A DNA stretch of 58,315 nt, from assembly GCA_025454255.1 (NCBI GenBank), contig JALOOU010000001.1, positions 1 through 58,315 on the forward strand. The letters are read 5' to 3'. The notes under the pieces were generated by a model. That model saw only the letters and a list, made by a program, of their open reading frames with translations, searched no databases and was not told the DNA's origin. The DNA comes from Desulfobacterales bacterium. Its GTDB lineage: Bacteria > Desulfobacterota > Desulfobacteria > Desulfobacterales > SpSt-501. Both the position numbers and the translations under genes were made by a program. Of this stretch, positions 49,303 to 57,151 are shown in pieces (within the stretch, counting starts at the first letter, position 1; each line of letters starts with the position of its first letter).

Positions 49303-51852
49303 ATGAAGAAAAGCAAGCTCTTCCAGTCCTGGGGGACCTTCCGCAAGGGGGTGGATGCCCAGAGCATCCAGCTCTCCTTTGCCAGTCACCTGGAGTATTC
49401 GCTTTGCAAGGACCAGTACACGGCCACCGAGCGCGACCTTTACCTCTCCCTGGCCCTTTCCGCCCGCGACCGGCTGATCGAGCGCTGGATCAAGACGCAG
49501 CAGAAATATTACAAGGAAGACGTCAAGCGCGTCTATTACCTGTCGGCCGAATACCTGATGGGCCGGGTGCTGACCAGCAACCTGATCAACCTGGGCATGT
49601 ACGAAGAGACCCGCCGGGCCATGGCGGAGCTTTCGGTCGACCTGGAAACGGCGGCCGGGGAAGAGCCGGACATGGGGCTCGGCAACGGCGGGCTCGGCCG
49701 CCTGGCCGCCTGCTTCCTGGATTCGCTCGCAACGCTTGAGATCCCGGCCATGGGATATGGGATCCGCTACGAGTTCGGGATTTTCGACCAGGAGATCCGA
49801 AACCTGCAGCAGGTGGAGCTGCCCGAGAACTGGCTGCGCTACGGCACGCCCTGGGAAATCGCCCACCCGGAGGTCATCTTCACGGTGCACTTCTACGGCC
49901 GGGTCAAGCAGACCCGGCTGCCGGACGGCAGCCTCAAAAGCGAATGGGTCGACACCAGCGACGTGGTCGGGATCCCCCACGACATCCCCATCGCCGGCTA
50001 CGGCAACACCACGGTCAACACGCTGCGGCTCTGGTCGGCACGGGCCTCCAAGGAGTTCGACCTGAACTACTTCCAGCACGGAGACTACCTCAAAGCGGTC
50101 GAAGAAAAAAATATCTCCGAGAACATCTCCAAGGTGCTCTACCCCAGCGACGATTTCTACGAGGGCCGGGAGCTGCGGCTCAAGCAACAGTATTTTTTCG
50201 TCTCCTGCTCGATCAAGGACATCATCCGCCGCTACCTCGTCAACCACCAGGACTTCGAGGCCTTCCCGGACAAGGTCGCCATCCAGATGAACGACACCCA
50301 CCCCTCGCTGGCCGTGCCCGAGCTGATGCGCCTGTTGATCGACAGCCACGGCCTGAGCTGGGAAAAGGCCTGGGATCTCACCACCCGCACCTGCGCCTAC
50401 ACCAACCACACCCTGCTGGCCGAGGCCATGGAGAAGTGGCCCGTGCCCATGTTCGAACGGCTGCTGCCCCGGCACATGGAGATCATTTACGAAATCAACC
50501 GCCGCTTTTTGAAGGACGTCTCTATCCGCTTCATGCACAACGGGGACAAACAGCGCGCCATGTCCCTGATCGAGGAGGGGGCGGAAAAGCGGGTGCGCAT
50601 GGCGCACCTGGCGATCGTCGGCTCGCACTCCGTCAACGGGGTGGCGGAGCTCCACAGCCGTCTGCTGCAGGAACGCGCGCTGCGGGATTTCGCCGACATG
50701 TACCCGGACCGCTTCAACAACAAGACCAACGGCATCACGCCCCGCCGCTGGCTGCTGGCGGCCAACCCGGGGCTCTCGGACCTGATCAGCCAGTACATCG
50801 GCGACCGCTGGGTCACCGACCTGCAGGAGCTGCGCAAAATCGAGGCCTTCACCGAGGACGCCGACTGCCGCCGGGAGTGGCGCGAGATCAAGCACGCCAA
50901 CAAGCAGCGGCTGGCCGGCCAGGTCCAAAAACTGACCGGCGAGCGGCTGGACCCTGACTCCATCTTCGATGTCCAGGTCAAGCGCATCCACGAATACAAG
51001 CGCCAGATGCTCAACATCCTGCACGTGGTCTACCTCTGGCTGAAGCTCAAAGAGGAGCGGGAGTTTCAGATGCACCCGCGCACCTTCTTCTTCGGCGGCA
51101 AGGCGGCCCCGGCCTACCACACCGCCAAGATGATCATCCGGTTGATCTGCCACGTGGCCGACATGGTCAACCGCGACACCTCCACCCGCCGGCACCTCCG
51201 GGTGGTCTTCCTGCCCAACTACCGGGTGAGCCTGGCCGAGATCATCTATCCCGGCGCGGATGTCTCCGAGCAGATCTCCACCGCCGGCTTCGAGGCCTCC
51301 GGCACCAGCAACATGAAATTCGCGCTGAACGGCGCCCTCACCGTCGGAACCTTGGACGGGGCGAACATCGAGATCATGGAGGAGATCGGCCGGGAGAACA
51401 TCTTCATTTTCGGCCTGACGGCCGAGGAGGTGGCGGCGCAAAAGCCCACCTACAACCCGATGGATTACTACCAGGCCGACCCGCTCCTCAAGCAGGCGAT
51501 CGACTTCATTCGCAACGGATTCTTCAGCCCGGACGACCATGCCCTGTTCCGGCCGCTGGTCGATCTGATTTTAAACGAGGACCGCTACATGGTGCTGGCC
51601 GACTTTGCAGCCTACCACCGGGCCCAGATGCAGATCGACGCCCTCTACCGCAGCCCCGAGGAGTGGACCCAAAAATCGATCCTGAACGTGGCGCGCATCG
51701 GAAAATTCTCCTCGGACCGCACCATCCTCGAGTACAACCGGGACATCTGGCGGGCCGAGCCCCTGACCATCGAGCGCAACCACGTGGCGCAGCCCAAACC
51801 GGACCCGGCAGGCAGCGGCGACGCAGCGGCCCCGCGACCGACGCGAAAATAG
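49303..51852 (+). CDS. glgP: Glycogen/starch phosphorylase
   Basis: A protein of 849 residues, full length. VYYLSAEYLMGRVLTSNLIN and DMGLGNGGLGRLAACFLDSL are N-terminal marks, and AIQMNDTHPSLAVPELMRLL follows (IQMNDTHP). The PLP lysine is K672, in EASGTSNMKFALNGALTVG. It releases glucose-1-phosphate from storage alpha-glucan using phosphate. ATG 49303 follows AGGAG. The C-terminal 20 residues are a Pro/Ala-rich extension. The next gene starts 3 bp after its stop. Confidence 0.97.
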   Translation: MKKSKLFQSWGTFRKGVDAQSIQLSFASHLEYSLCKDQYTATERDLYLSLALSARDRLIERWIKTQQKYYKEDVKRVYYLSAEYLMGRVLTSNLINLGMYEETRRAMAELSVDLETAAGEEPDMGLGNGGLGRLAACFLDSLATLEIPAMGYGIRYEFGIFDQEIRNLQQVELPENWLRYGTPWEIAHPEVIFTVHFYGRVKQTRLPDGSLKSEWVDTSDVVGIPHDIPIAGYGNTTVNTLRLWSARASKEFDLNYFQHGDYLKAVEEKNISENISKVLYPSDDFYEGRELRLKQQYFFVSCSIKDIIRRYLVNHQDFEAFPDKVAIQMNDTHPSLAVPELMRLLIDSHGLSWEKAWDLTTRTCAYTNHTLLAEAMEKWPVPMFERLLPRHMEIIYEINRRFLKDVSIRFMHNGDKQRAMSLIEEGAEKRVRMAHLAIVGSHSVNGVAELHSRLLQERALRDFADMYPDRFNNKTNGITPRRWLLAANPGLSDLISQYIGDRWVTDLQELRKIEAFTEDADCRREWREIKHANKQRLAGQVQKLTGERLDPDSIFDVQVKRIHEYKRQMLNILHVVYLWLKLKEEREFQMHPRTFFFGGKAAPAYHTAKMIIRLICHVADMVNRDTSTRRHLRVVFLPNYRVSLAEIIYPGADVSEQISTAGFEASGTSNMKFALNGALTVGTLDGANIEIMEEIGRENIFIFGLTAEEVAAQKPTYNPMDYYQADPLLKQAIDFIRNGFFSPDDHALFRPLVDLILNEDRYMVLADFAAYHRAQMQIDALYRSPEEWTQKSILNVARIGKFSSDRTILEYNRDIWRAEPLTIERNHVAQPKPDPAGSGDAAAPRPTRK

Positions 51853-51855
51853 GCG

Positions 51856-52827
51856 ATGACGAGGCCTCCCGCGCTGCTCATCGTGCACCAGGGGGCCATG
51901 GGGGACCTCGTCTGCATCTTTCCGATCATCGCCGCCCTGCGGCGTAGTTTCCGCCCCATCGGGCTGATGTGCCAGGGGAGTTTAGGAAGGCTGGCCGCGG
52001 CCGAAGGGCTGGTCGAGGCGAGCTTTCCGATCGAGGCGGCCTGGACCGCCTCCCTCTTCACGGGGCAGGCCCACCCGGAGGCCCGGCGACGGCTGGCGCC
52101 CTTTACGCACATCCTGTGCTTCTCCGCCTCCGAGCCCCTGGCCCGCTCGCTGCAGGCCATCTCCGGCGCTACGGTCTGCCGCGTTCCGCCGCGCCCGCCC
52201 CCGGCCGAGCGCGTGCATGTAACCGACCACGCCCAGAGCCATCTTCGGGCCTGCGGCTGGCCGACCGAGGCGGCCCCCTGCGGCCAGGAGGAGGGCCCGG
52301 TCTCCTTTCCACGCGCGGGGGGAGGAAACCCCGCCTTGGCGCTCCTGCACGCCGGCGCCGGCAGCCCGCGCAAGCGCTGGCCGCTCGAGGGGTTTCTGGC
52401 GACCGCCGAGCGCCTCAAACACCGCTGCTGGCAGCCGCAGTTCGTGGTCGGCCCGGCCGAGGAGGACATCCTGCCGCTACTGAAGCACCGGGGGGAGGCC
52501 ATCCTCCAGCCGCGGGATGCCGTTGAACTGATCGCCCGGCTGCGGGGCGCCTCGGCTTACATCGGCAACGACTCGGGGGTCAGCCACCTGGCGGCGTGGG
52601 CGGGGGTGCCGAGCGTCGTGATCTTCGGGCCGAGCGACCCTGAGCGCTGGCGGCCGCGCGGCCACCGCGTCGAAGTCGTCCGGGCTGCACCGGCCTGCGC
52701 GCCCTGCTTCGAACGGGGGGGGGCGGAGTGCACGTCCGCAGACTGCCTCGACCACATCCGGATCGAAGGCGTCCTGCTGGCATTCGACCGGGTCGTTTCA
52801 GCGGCACCCGGCCGCGCGGGCCGATAA
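51856..52827 (+). CDS. Glycosyltransferase family 9 (heptosyltransferase-like)
   Basis: A protein of 323 residues. VHQGAMGDLVCIFPIIAALR is the N-terminal heptosyltransferase motif. ALLHAGAGSPRKRWPLEGFL is the start of the second domain. YIGNDSGVSHLAAWAGVPSV and FGPSDPERWRPRG are the GT9 nucleotide-sugar signature. It probably adds heptose or a related sugar to the lipopolysaccharide core at the inner membrane. It starts 3 bp after glgP and may be co-transcribed with it, though the pathways are unrelated. A Cys-rich stretch (CAPCFERGGAECTSADC) near the C-terminus is common in this family. Confidence 0.9.
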   Translation: MTRPPALLIVHQGAMGDLVCIFPIIAALRRSFRPIGLMCQGSLGRLAAAEGLVEASFPIEAAWTASLFTGQAHPEARRRLAPFTHILCFSASEPLARSLQAISGATVCRVPPRPPPAERVHVTDHAQSHLRACGWPTEAAPCGQEEGPVSFPRAGGGNPALALLHAGAGSPRKRWPLEGFLATAERLKHRCWQPQFVVGPAEEDILPLLKHRGEAILQPRDAVELIARLRGASAYIGNDSGVSHLAAWAGVPSVVIFGPSDPERWRPRGHRVEVVRAAPACAPCFERGGAECTSADCLDHIRIEGVLLAFDRVVSAAPGRAGR

Positions 52828-52925
52828 GCGACGGGGCCTTGGCGGGGCCTGCAGCGGCCTGCAAACGCAACGAACCGTGCGCTTCGGCCGGAGGCGACCA
52901 TCAGGCGACAGAAGGAGGCTGACTC

Positions 52926-53609
52926 GTGGAGGTAGAACGCAAGATAAAAGCCCTCGAGGCCGTCTACGCCGTTTACGATGAGTTCGCGCGCACCCAGGCC
53001 AAGGCCTGCTCGCCGCGCTGCACGACCTGCTGTACCACCCGCGTCACGGTGACGACGATAGAGGCATTCAAGGTCCGCACGGCGCTCTTTCCGGGCGAGT
53101 GGAGCCGCCTCAGCGAAAGGCTGTCGGCGCATGCCGGAATCAAGCGCTTCCGGCCCAGGCTGACGACCAACACCCTGGCCGCCCTCTGCGCCGAGGGCGG
53201 GCAGCCGCCGCCCGAAAACGAAGAGGCCCCCCCGATACCGTGCCCGCTGCTGACCGAGGAACTCTGTTCGATCTACGCCCTGCGGCCCTTCAACTGCCGC
53301 TGCTTCACTTCGCGTGTGCCCTGCGCCCGAGAGGGGACCGCCGAGGTGGAGGAGTTTGCCCTCTCGCTCAACACGGTTTGCCTGCAAACCATCGAACATC
53401 TCGATTCCGATGGGTGCAGCGGCAACCTGCTGGATGTGCTGGCGGTGATGGACGATGAGCGGAAGCGGGCGGCCTACGCCGCAGGCACCCTGGCCTGCGG
53501 CGCGGCCGGCTTGATCGGCAACCGGCCGATGAGGGTGCTCATGCTGCCCCCCGAGCACCGGGCTCGAATGGAGCCGTTCCTCAGAAAGCTGAGAGAGATC
53601 CGGGTGTGA
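52926..53609 (+). CDS. YkgJ-family cysteine cluster protein
   Basis: A protein of 227 residues starting at GTG 52926 behind AAGGAGG. The cysteine cluster is CSPRCTTCCTTRV (about 29-41), then IPCPLLTEELCSIYALRPFNC with RCFTS, the CxxC...C pattern of YkgJ/Fe-S zinc-finger proteins. The family is thought to bind a metal or Fe-S cluster; the role is unknown. It follows the glycosyltransferase by 98 bp and converges on the amidohydrolase gene. Confidence 0.85.
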   Translation: MEVERKIKALEAVYAVYDEFARTQAKACSPRCTTCCTTRVTVTTIEAFKVRTALFPGEWSRLSERLSAHAGIKRFRPRLTTNTLAALCAEGGQPPPENEEAPPIPCPLLTEELCSIYALRPFNCRCFTSRVPCAREGTAEVEEFALSLNTVCLQTIEHLDSDGCSGNLLDVLAVMDDERKRAAYAAGTLACGAAGLIGNRPMRVLMLPPEHRARMEPFLRKLREIRV

Positions 53610-53737
53610 GCTGAAAGGGGGCGGAGGAACTCCCTTTGCCTATCCCCGGCGCAAAAGGTCACGACAGGCTGCTCCGGTGGTTTCGGCGGACAGCCGGCCC
53701 CGAAGCAGCGATGATGGCTGCGCCCGCAAAGAGGACA

Positions 53738-54583
53738 TCATTGCGACACACCGAGAATCCGCGCGGCATTCACGCCGCAGATCGCGGCGCGATCCTGAGG
53801 CGAGAGGCCGCCCTCCTCCATCTCCTTGAAGTAGCGGCGCGGAGGCAGGAGCGGGTAGTCGCTCCCAAAGAGAATCTTGCCCGGCCCGATCACATCGATC
53901 GCAACGCGATAGATTGCGGGATCGTAAAGAAAAGGCGATGCGGCCGTGTCGACGTAGACGTTGCTGAGCGCCTCCTTGACCTCTTTTTTGAGGAGGTTGT
54001 AGAAGAAGAGGCCGCCGCCCCAGTGGGCCAGGACGATGGTGGTGCCGGGAAAGCGCTGGACCAGGCGGTAGAGCTGGGCCAGGGTGACCGGGGCTTTCCC
54101 CGGGTAGGCATGGCCGACGGGCTCGTTGGCGTGGATCAGCACCGGCCGGCCCCGGTCGCGGCAGAGCTCCATGACCGGCGCCAGTCGATCGAGGGCCTCC
54201 GCGTCGATCCCGGAGCGGTAAAACGCAAGCTCGCCGATCCCTGAGAGCCCCCCGTCCAGGCACCGCTGCGCCTCGCGGGCCGAATCCCGGGCCAGCGGAT
54301 CGAAGCACCCGAATCCGGTCAGCCGCCCGGGGTGCCGTTGCACCGCCTCCATGATGCAGTCGTTGTGCATCCTGAAAAGCTCGGGGTTTTGCCAGGGAAA
54401 CCCGAAGACAACGGAGCGCTCGACGCCGTTCGCATCCATGGCGGCCAACAGCGCCGCTGTGCTCACCAGGCGGGATTTGGGCGAGCGGTAGAGCATGTCG
54501 AAAGCCGGCTCGGAATCGCAGAAGCACTGCCTGCCGGAGCAGACGGCATCGGGAAACAGGTGCGTGTGGAAATCGATGATCAT
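53738..54583 (-). CDS. Amidohydrolase-2 family protein
   Basis: A protein of 281 residues in the ACMSD/TIM-barrel amidohydrolase family. Metal ligands are H6 and H8 (IIDFHTHLFPD), a histidine in PVLIHANEPVG, one in IVLAHWGGGLF, and the aspartate in ILFGSDYPLLPPRRYF. Members decarboxylate or hydrolyse small acids in aromatic and other breakdown pathways. The start ATG 54583 has no strong ribosome site. It stands alone, and its substrate is unknown. Confidence 0.87.
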   Translation of the reverse strand: MIIDFHTHLFPDAVCSGRQCFCDSEPAFDMLYRSPKSRLVSTAALLAAMDANGVERSVVFGFPWQNPELFRMHNDCIMEAVQRHPGRLTGFGCFDPLARDSAREAQRCLDGGLSGIGELAFYRSGIDAEALDRLAPVMELCRDRGRPVLIHANEPVGHAYPGKAPVTLAQLYRLVQRFPGTTIVLAHWGGGLFFYNLLKKEVKEALSNVYVDTAASPFLYDPAIYRVAIDVIGPGKILFGSDYPLLPPRRYFKEMEEGGLSPQDRAAICGVNAARILGVSQ

Positions 54584-54639
54584 GGCCGTGTGTTATATCA
54601 CAAAAAAAGCCCCCACGATACGCCGAGGCCTTTCAGCGC

Positions 54640-54664
54640 GAAACCCCGCCGGCGGCGGGGTTTC
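54640..54664. terminator. GC-rich hairpin
   Basis: GAAACCCCGCC and GGCGGGGTTTC form a perfect 11-bp stem around GGC. It lies between the amidohydrolase start and the short frame at 54726. No T-tract follows in either direction directly, so termination is uncertain. Confidence 0.5.
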
Positions 54665-54678
54665 ATCGGCGCAAAATG

Positions 54679-54713
54679 TTAACGGCCGACCGGGTCGTGC
54701 GGTCAGCCGTTAA
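54679..54713 (+). promoter_or_regulatory. Hairpin just upstream of a strong ribosome site
   Basis: TTAACGGCCGACC (54679-54691) and GGTCAGCCGTTAA (54701-54713) are inverted repeats matching at 12 of 13 positions around a 9-base loop. The right arm runs into the ribosome site AAGGAGGAG at 54712-54720. Folding would lie directly against that site and could affect translation or mRNA stability. Confidence 0.45.
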
Positions 54714-54725
54714 GGAGGAGAACAG

Positions 54726-54758
54726 ATGAAGAAACTATTAGGCTTGTCCAGTGTATAA
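54726..54758 (+). CDS. Ten-codon frame with strong ribosome site (leader or truncated gene)
   Basis: ATG at 54726 follows AAGGAGGAG by 5 bases, as good a site as any in the window, yet the frame reads only MKKLLGLSSV and stops. The sequence looks like the start of a signal peptide, so it could be the 5' end of a gene lost to a deletion or insertion; very AT-rich DNA follows directly. Alternatively it is a leader peptide under the hairpin at 54679-54713. It is about 375 bases upstream of the MFS gene. Confidence 0.35.
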   Translation: MKKLLGLSSV

Positions 54759-54901
54759 GCAAAGTGCTTGCCAAACTATTTCAAATCGCCCTTTATTTAG
54801 CTAAAAACAAAATAAAACGTTAAATTGCGATAGATTATAGTTGTGTTCGGAAAACCTTTCGCGAAGGCCTGGGGCCTTCGTTCACCAGTGAAAGGGGTGT
54901 G

Positions 54902-54923
54902 CCGGTTCACAATTATGAACCGG
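54902..54923. promoter_or_regulatory. Operator-like palindrome GTTCA-N6-TGAAC (site 3)
   Basis: CCGGTTCACAATTATGAACC with two further bases (GG) is a 22-bp palindrome with one mismatched pair. The core at 54905-54920 shares arms and spacing with the sites near 280 and 460. It lies about 210-230 bases upstream of the MFS start. Confidence 0.55.
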
Positions 54924-54994
54924 TACGGGTCGCGCACGCCGCTGTTTTTGAAAAAGAATGTTGTTTTTATGGGACTTTTCTATTATGCGCAGAA

Positions 54995-55010
54995 GTTCAA
55001 AATTTTGAAC
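54995..55010. promoter_or_regulatory. Operator-like palindrome GTTCA-N6-TGAAC (site 4)
   Basis: GTTCAAAATTTTGAAC is a perfect 16-bp palindrome about 125-140 bases upstream of the MFS start. A TATTAT hexamer at 54981-54986, between this site and site 3, could be a -10 element. Confidence 0.55.
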
Positions 55011-55132
55011 CACCCCTCCGGCCCTACGGAGAATCAAAGGCAACCTTCCAAAATCATAATCGAAAAAGCATATTCACGTTACTGAACGAGCGGCTGGCCT
55101 CCCCCGGCCAACGCGAAAAAAGGCGACCTGCC

Positions 55133-56278
55133 ATGCTCGACCCGAAGTCCATCAAAGGCAACCCGATGTTCTGGTACCTCGTGGTGTTGACCATCAGCTC
55201 CACGGTCGGGCTTCAGACCTGGAGCACCCTGTTCAACAATTTTGCAGTGGATGTAGCCGGACTGCAGGGCAGCCACGTGGGCATGATCCAGTCGATTCGC
55301 GAAATCCCGGGCTTCCTGGCTCTTTTGGCCGTCTACGTGATGCTGATCATCCGCGAGCACCGGCTCTCGGCCCTTTCCATCCTGATCCTCGGGGCGGGGC
55401 TCGCGGCCACCGGGTTTTTCCCGACCTTTGCCGGCATCGCCATCACCACCCTCATCAGCAGCTTCGGGTTTCACTATTATGAAACCACCAACATGTCCCT
55501 GACCCTGCAGTACTTCAAAAAGGACGAGTCGCCCTGGGTCTTCGGAAAACTCACCAGCCTCGCCGCCGCAAGCAGCATCGGGATCGGGCTGCTCATCTGG
55601 GTCATGACCTCGTTTCTCGACTTCACCCAGATCTACTTTGTGGTAGGCTGCCTGATCGCGGCCGCCGCCATGTGGGCCCTGACCCGCGACCCGACGGACG
55701 TCAACCTCATCGCGCAGCGTCGTCAGATGGTCCTGCGCCGGAAATACTGGCTGTTTTACTTCCTGACCTTCATGGCCGGCGCGCGGCGCCAGATCTTCAT
55801 CGCCTTTTCCGTGCTGCTGCTGGTCCAGAAGTTCCAGTATACGGTCCAGGAGGTGACGATCCTCTTTGTCATCAACAACTCGATCAATTTTTTTCTGAGC
55901 CCCATCGTCGGCAAAAGCATCATCCGCTTCGGCGAGCGCAAGGTCCTGTCGCTCGAGTACATCAGCGTCATCTTTCTGTTCACGGCCTATGCCACGGTCG
56001 ACTCGAAGCTGCTGGTGGCCTTCATCTACATCCTGGACCAGGTCTTTTTCACCTTCGCGATCGCCATTCGCACCTATTTTCAAAAAGTGGGCGACCCGCG
56101 CGACATCGCCCCCAGCATGGCCGTCGGCTTCACCATCAACCACCTGGCGGCCGTTTTCCTGCCGGCGGTCGGCGGGCTGGTCTGGATGATCGACTACCGC
56201 ATCCCCTTCTTCGCGGGCGCGGCCATGGGCATCATTTCCCTGCTGGCGGTCCAAAAAATCCGCACGCCCAAAAGCTGA
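55133..56278 (+). CDS. Major facilitator superfamily transporter
   Basis: A protein of 381 residues, nearly all membrane helices (11-12 predicted). The start at 55133 (MLDPKSIKGNPMFWYLVVLT) is chosen because the upstream part of the frame, back to a GTG at 54899, covers the operator region and has poor codon use. The ribosome site is weak (AAGGCG). GKLTSLAAASSIGIGLLIWV and GDPRDIAPSMAVGFTINHLA are helix-loop segments of an MFS carrier. The substrate is unknown. Two operators upstream suggest a ligand-induced exporter or importer. Confidence 0.87.
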   Translation: MLDPKSIKGNPMFWYLVVLTISSTVGLQTWSTLFNNFAVDVAGLQGSHVGMIQSIREIPGFLALLAVYVMLIIREHRLSALSILILGAGLAATGFFPTFAGIAITTLISSFGFHYYETTNMSLTLQYFKKDESPWVFGKLTSLAAASSIGIGLLIWVMTSFLDFTQIYFVVGCLIAAAAMWALTRDPTDVNLIAQRRQMVLRRKYWLFYFLTFMAGARRQIFIAFSVLLLVQKFQYTVQEVTILFVINNSINFFLSPIVGKSIIRFGERKVLSLEYISVIFLFTAYATVDSKLLVAFIYILDQVFFTFAIAIRTYFQKVGDPRDIAPSMAVGFTINHLAAVFLPAVGGLVWMIDYRIPFFAGAAMGIISLLAVQKIRTPKS

Positions 56279-56456
56279 ACGACCCTGCCGGACTCGCGTC
56301 GCGCACCCTGAATGGCCCACTTGGGGTTTAGCTCATCTATTTGCAGATTTTCGAAAATTGCAAATTGTAGCTTGCAGTACCCATTTTAACGGTTAGTGGG
56401 ACGTTCTTTCTGTATTTTTTTGCGAGCCATCTGGGTAGAGGTGGCGACCGGCCGGG

Positions 56457-57084
56457 GGGATTTAAGGGCTCAAAGCCGCGCTGAAGGCTACCTTCAACGG
56501 CGTCGCCTGGAACCGCTGCCATTGCCACCTGCGACGCAACGCCATCGCGTACGTGCCCAAGCTGCACATGCGCGCCGCGGTGGCCGGGGAGATCCGCAAC
56601 ATCTTCAATGCCCCGGATCGTGAACAGGCCGAGCGGCTGTTGGACCTGGCCGTGGATAGGTTTCGTGGCTCTGCCGCCCGCCCGGCCGATTGAATGCAAA
56701 ACGCTCTGCCGGAAGGCTTCACGATCTTCAAGCTGCCGCAACGGCAGCGGCGACAACTGCAAACCACCAACATGCTCGCAGGAGTCTAAAACTGGTTTCA
56801 TAACCCCGCCTGACGGCCGGGGGCCCCGCCAGGGCGGGATTGCAGGCCTCTCGAACATGCTCACAACCTGTTGAGGTTGCTGCGCTATCGATTCGGCCTG
56901 CGCCTTGCCCGCAACCGTGATCCGAGGTTGTGAAGCCAGTTCTACAAAGAAGTCAAACGCCGAACCCGCCTTGCCGCCTTGTTCTCCCAAGAGGCCGCCG
57001 CTGCTGCGACTGGTAAGCGCCGTGCTGATGGAGATCAGCGAAGAACGGGAGACCGGAAAAACCTGCTTGAACCTGGATGAGTAG
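56457..57084 (+). pseudogene. IS256 (Mutator)-family transposase, 3' remnant
   Basis: The frame resumes as GLKAALKATFNGVAWNRCHC, then NIFNAPDREQAERLLDLAVD, LPEGFTIFKLP, QTTNML, YKEVKRRTRLAALF and LLRLVSAVLMEISEERETGK, the order of an IS256 transposase C-terminal half. Damage includes a missing N-terminal half, a stop after ARPAD where tryptophan is expected, a one-base frameshift near 56992, and a 153-bp insertion at 56789-56941. Removing that insertion and one CTA rejoins NMLAG to VYKEVKRR in frame. The element is inactive. Confidence 0.85.
56789..56941. mobile_element. Miniature inverted-repeat element inside the IS256 remnant
   Basis: A 153-bp insertion with terminal inverted repeats AACTGGTTTCATAACC (56790-56805) and GGTTGTGAAGCCAGTT (56926-56941), matching at 14 of 16 positions. 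It is flanked by CTA on both sides (56786-56788 and 56942-56944), a likely 3-bp target duplication. It has no coding capacity, so it must have been mobilised by another transposase. Confidence 0.75.
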
Positions 57085-57151
57085 CTGACCCACGATAAAA
57101 ATTACCGCAGAAAAGTTGCTTTATCCTTAGCGATGGTCCCGAAGATTCGTT

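Noticed and set aside
54899..55132. N-terminal extension of the MFS transporter from GTG 54899
   Set aside because: The extra 78 residues are hydrophilic, Cys-containing and unlike any MFS start. The DNA there carries two operators and AT-rich promoter-like sequence.
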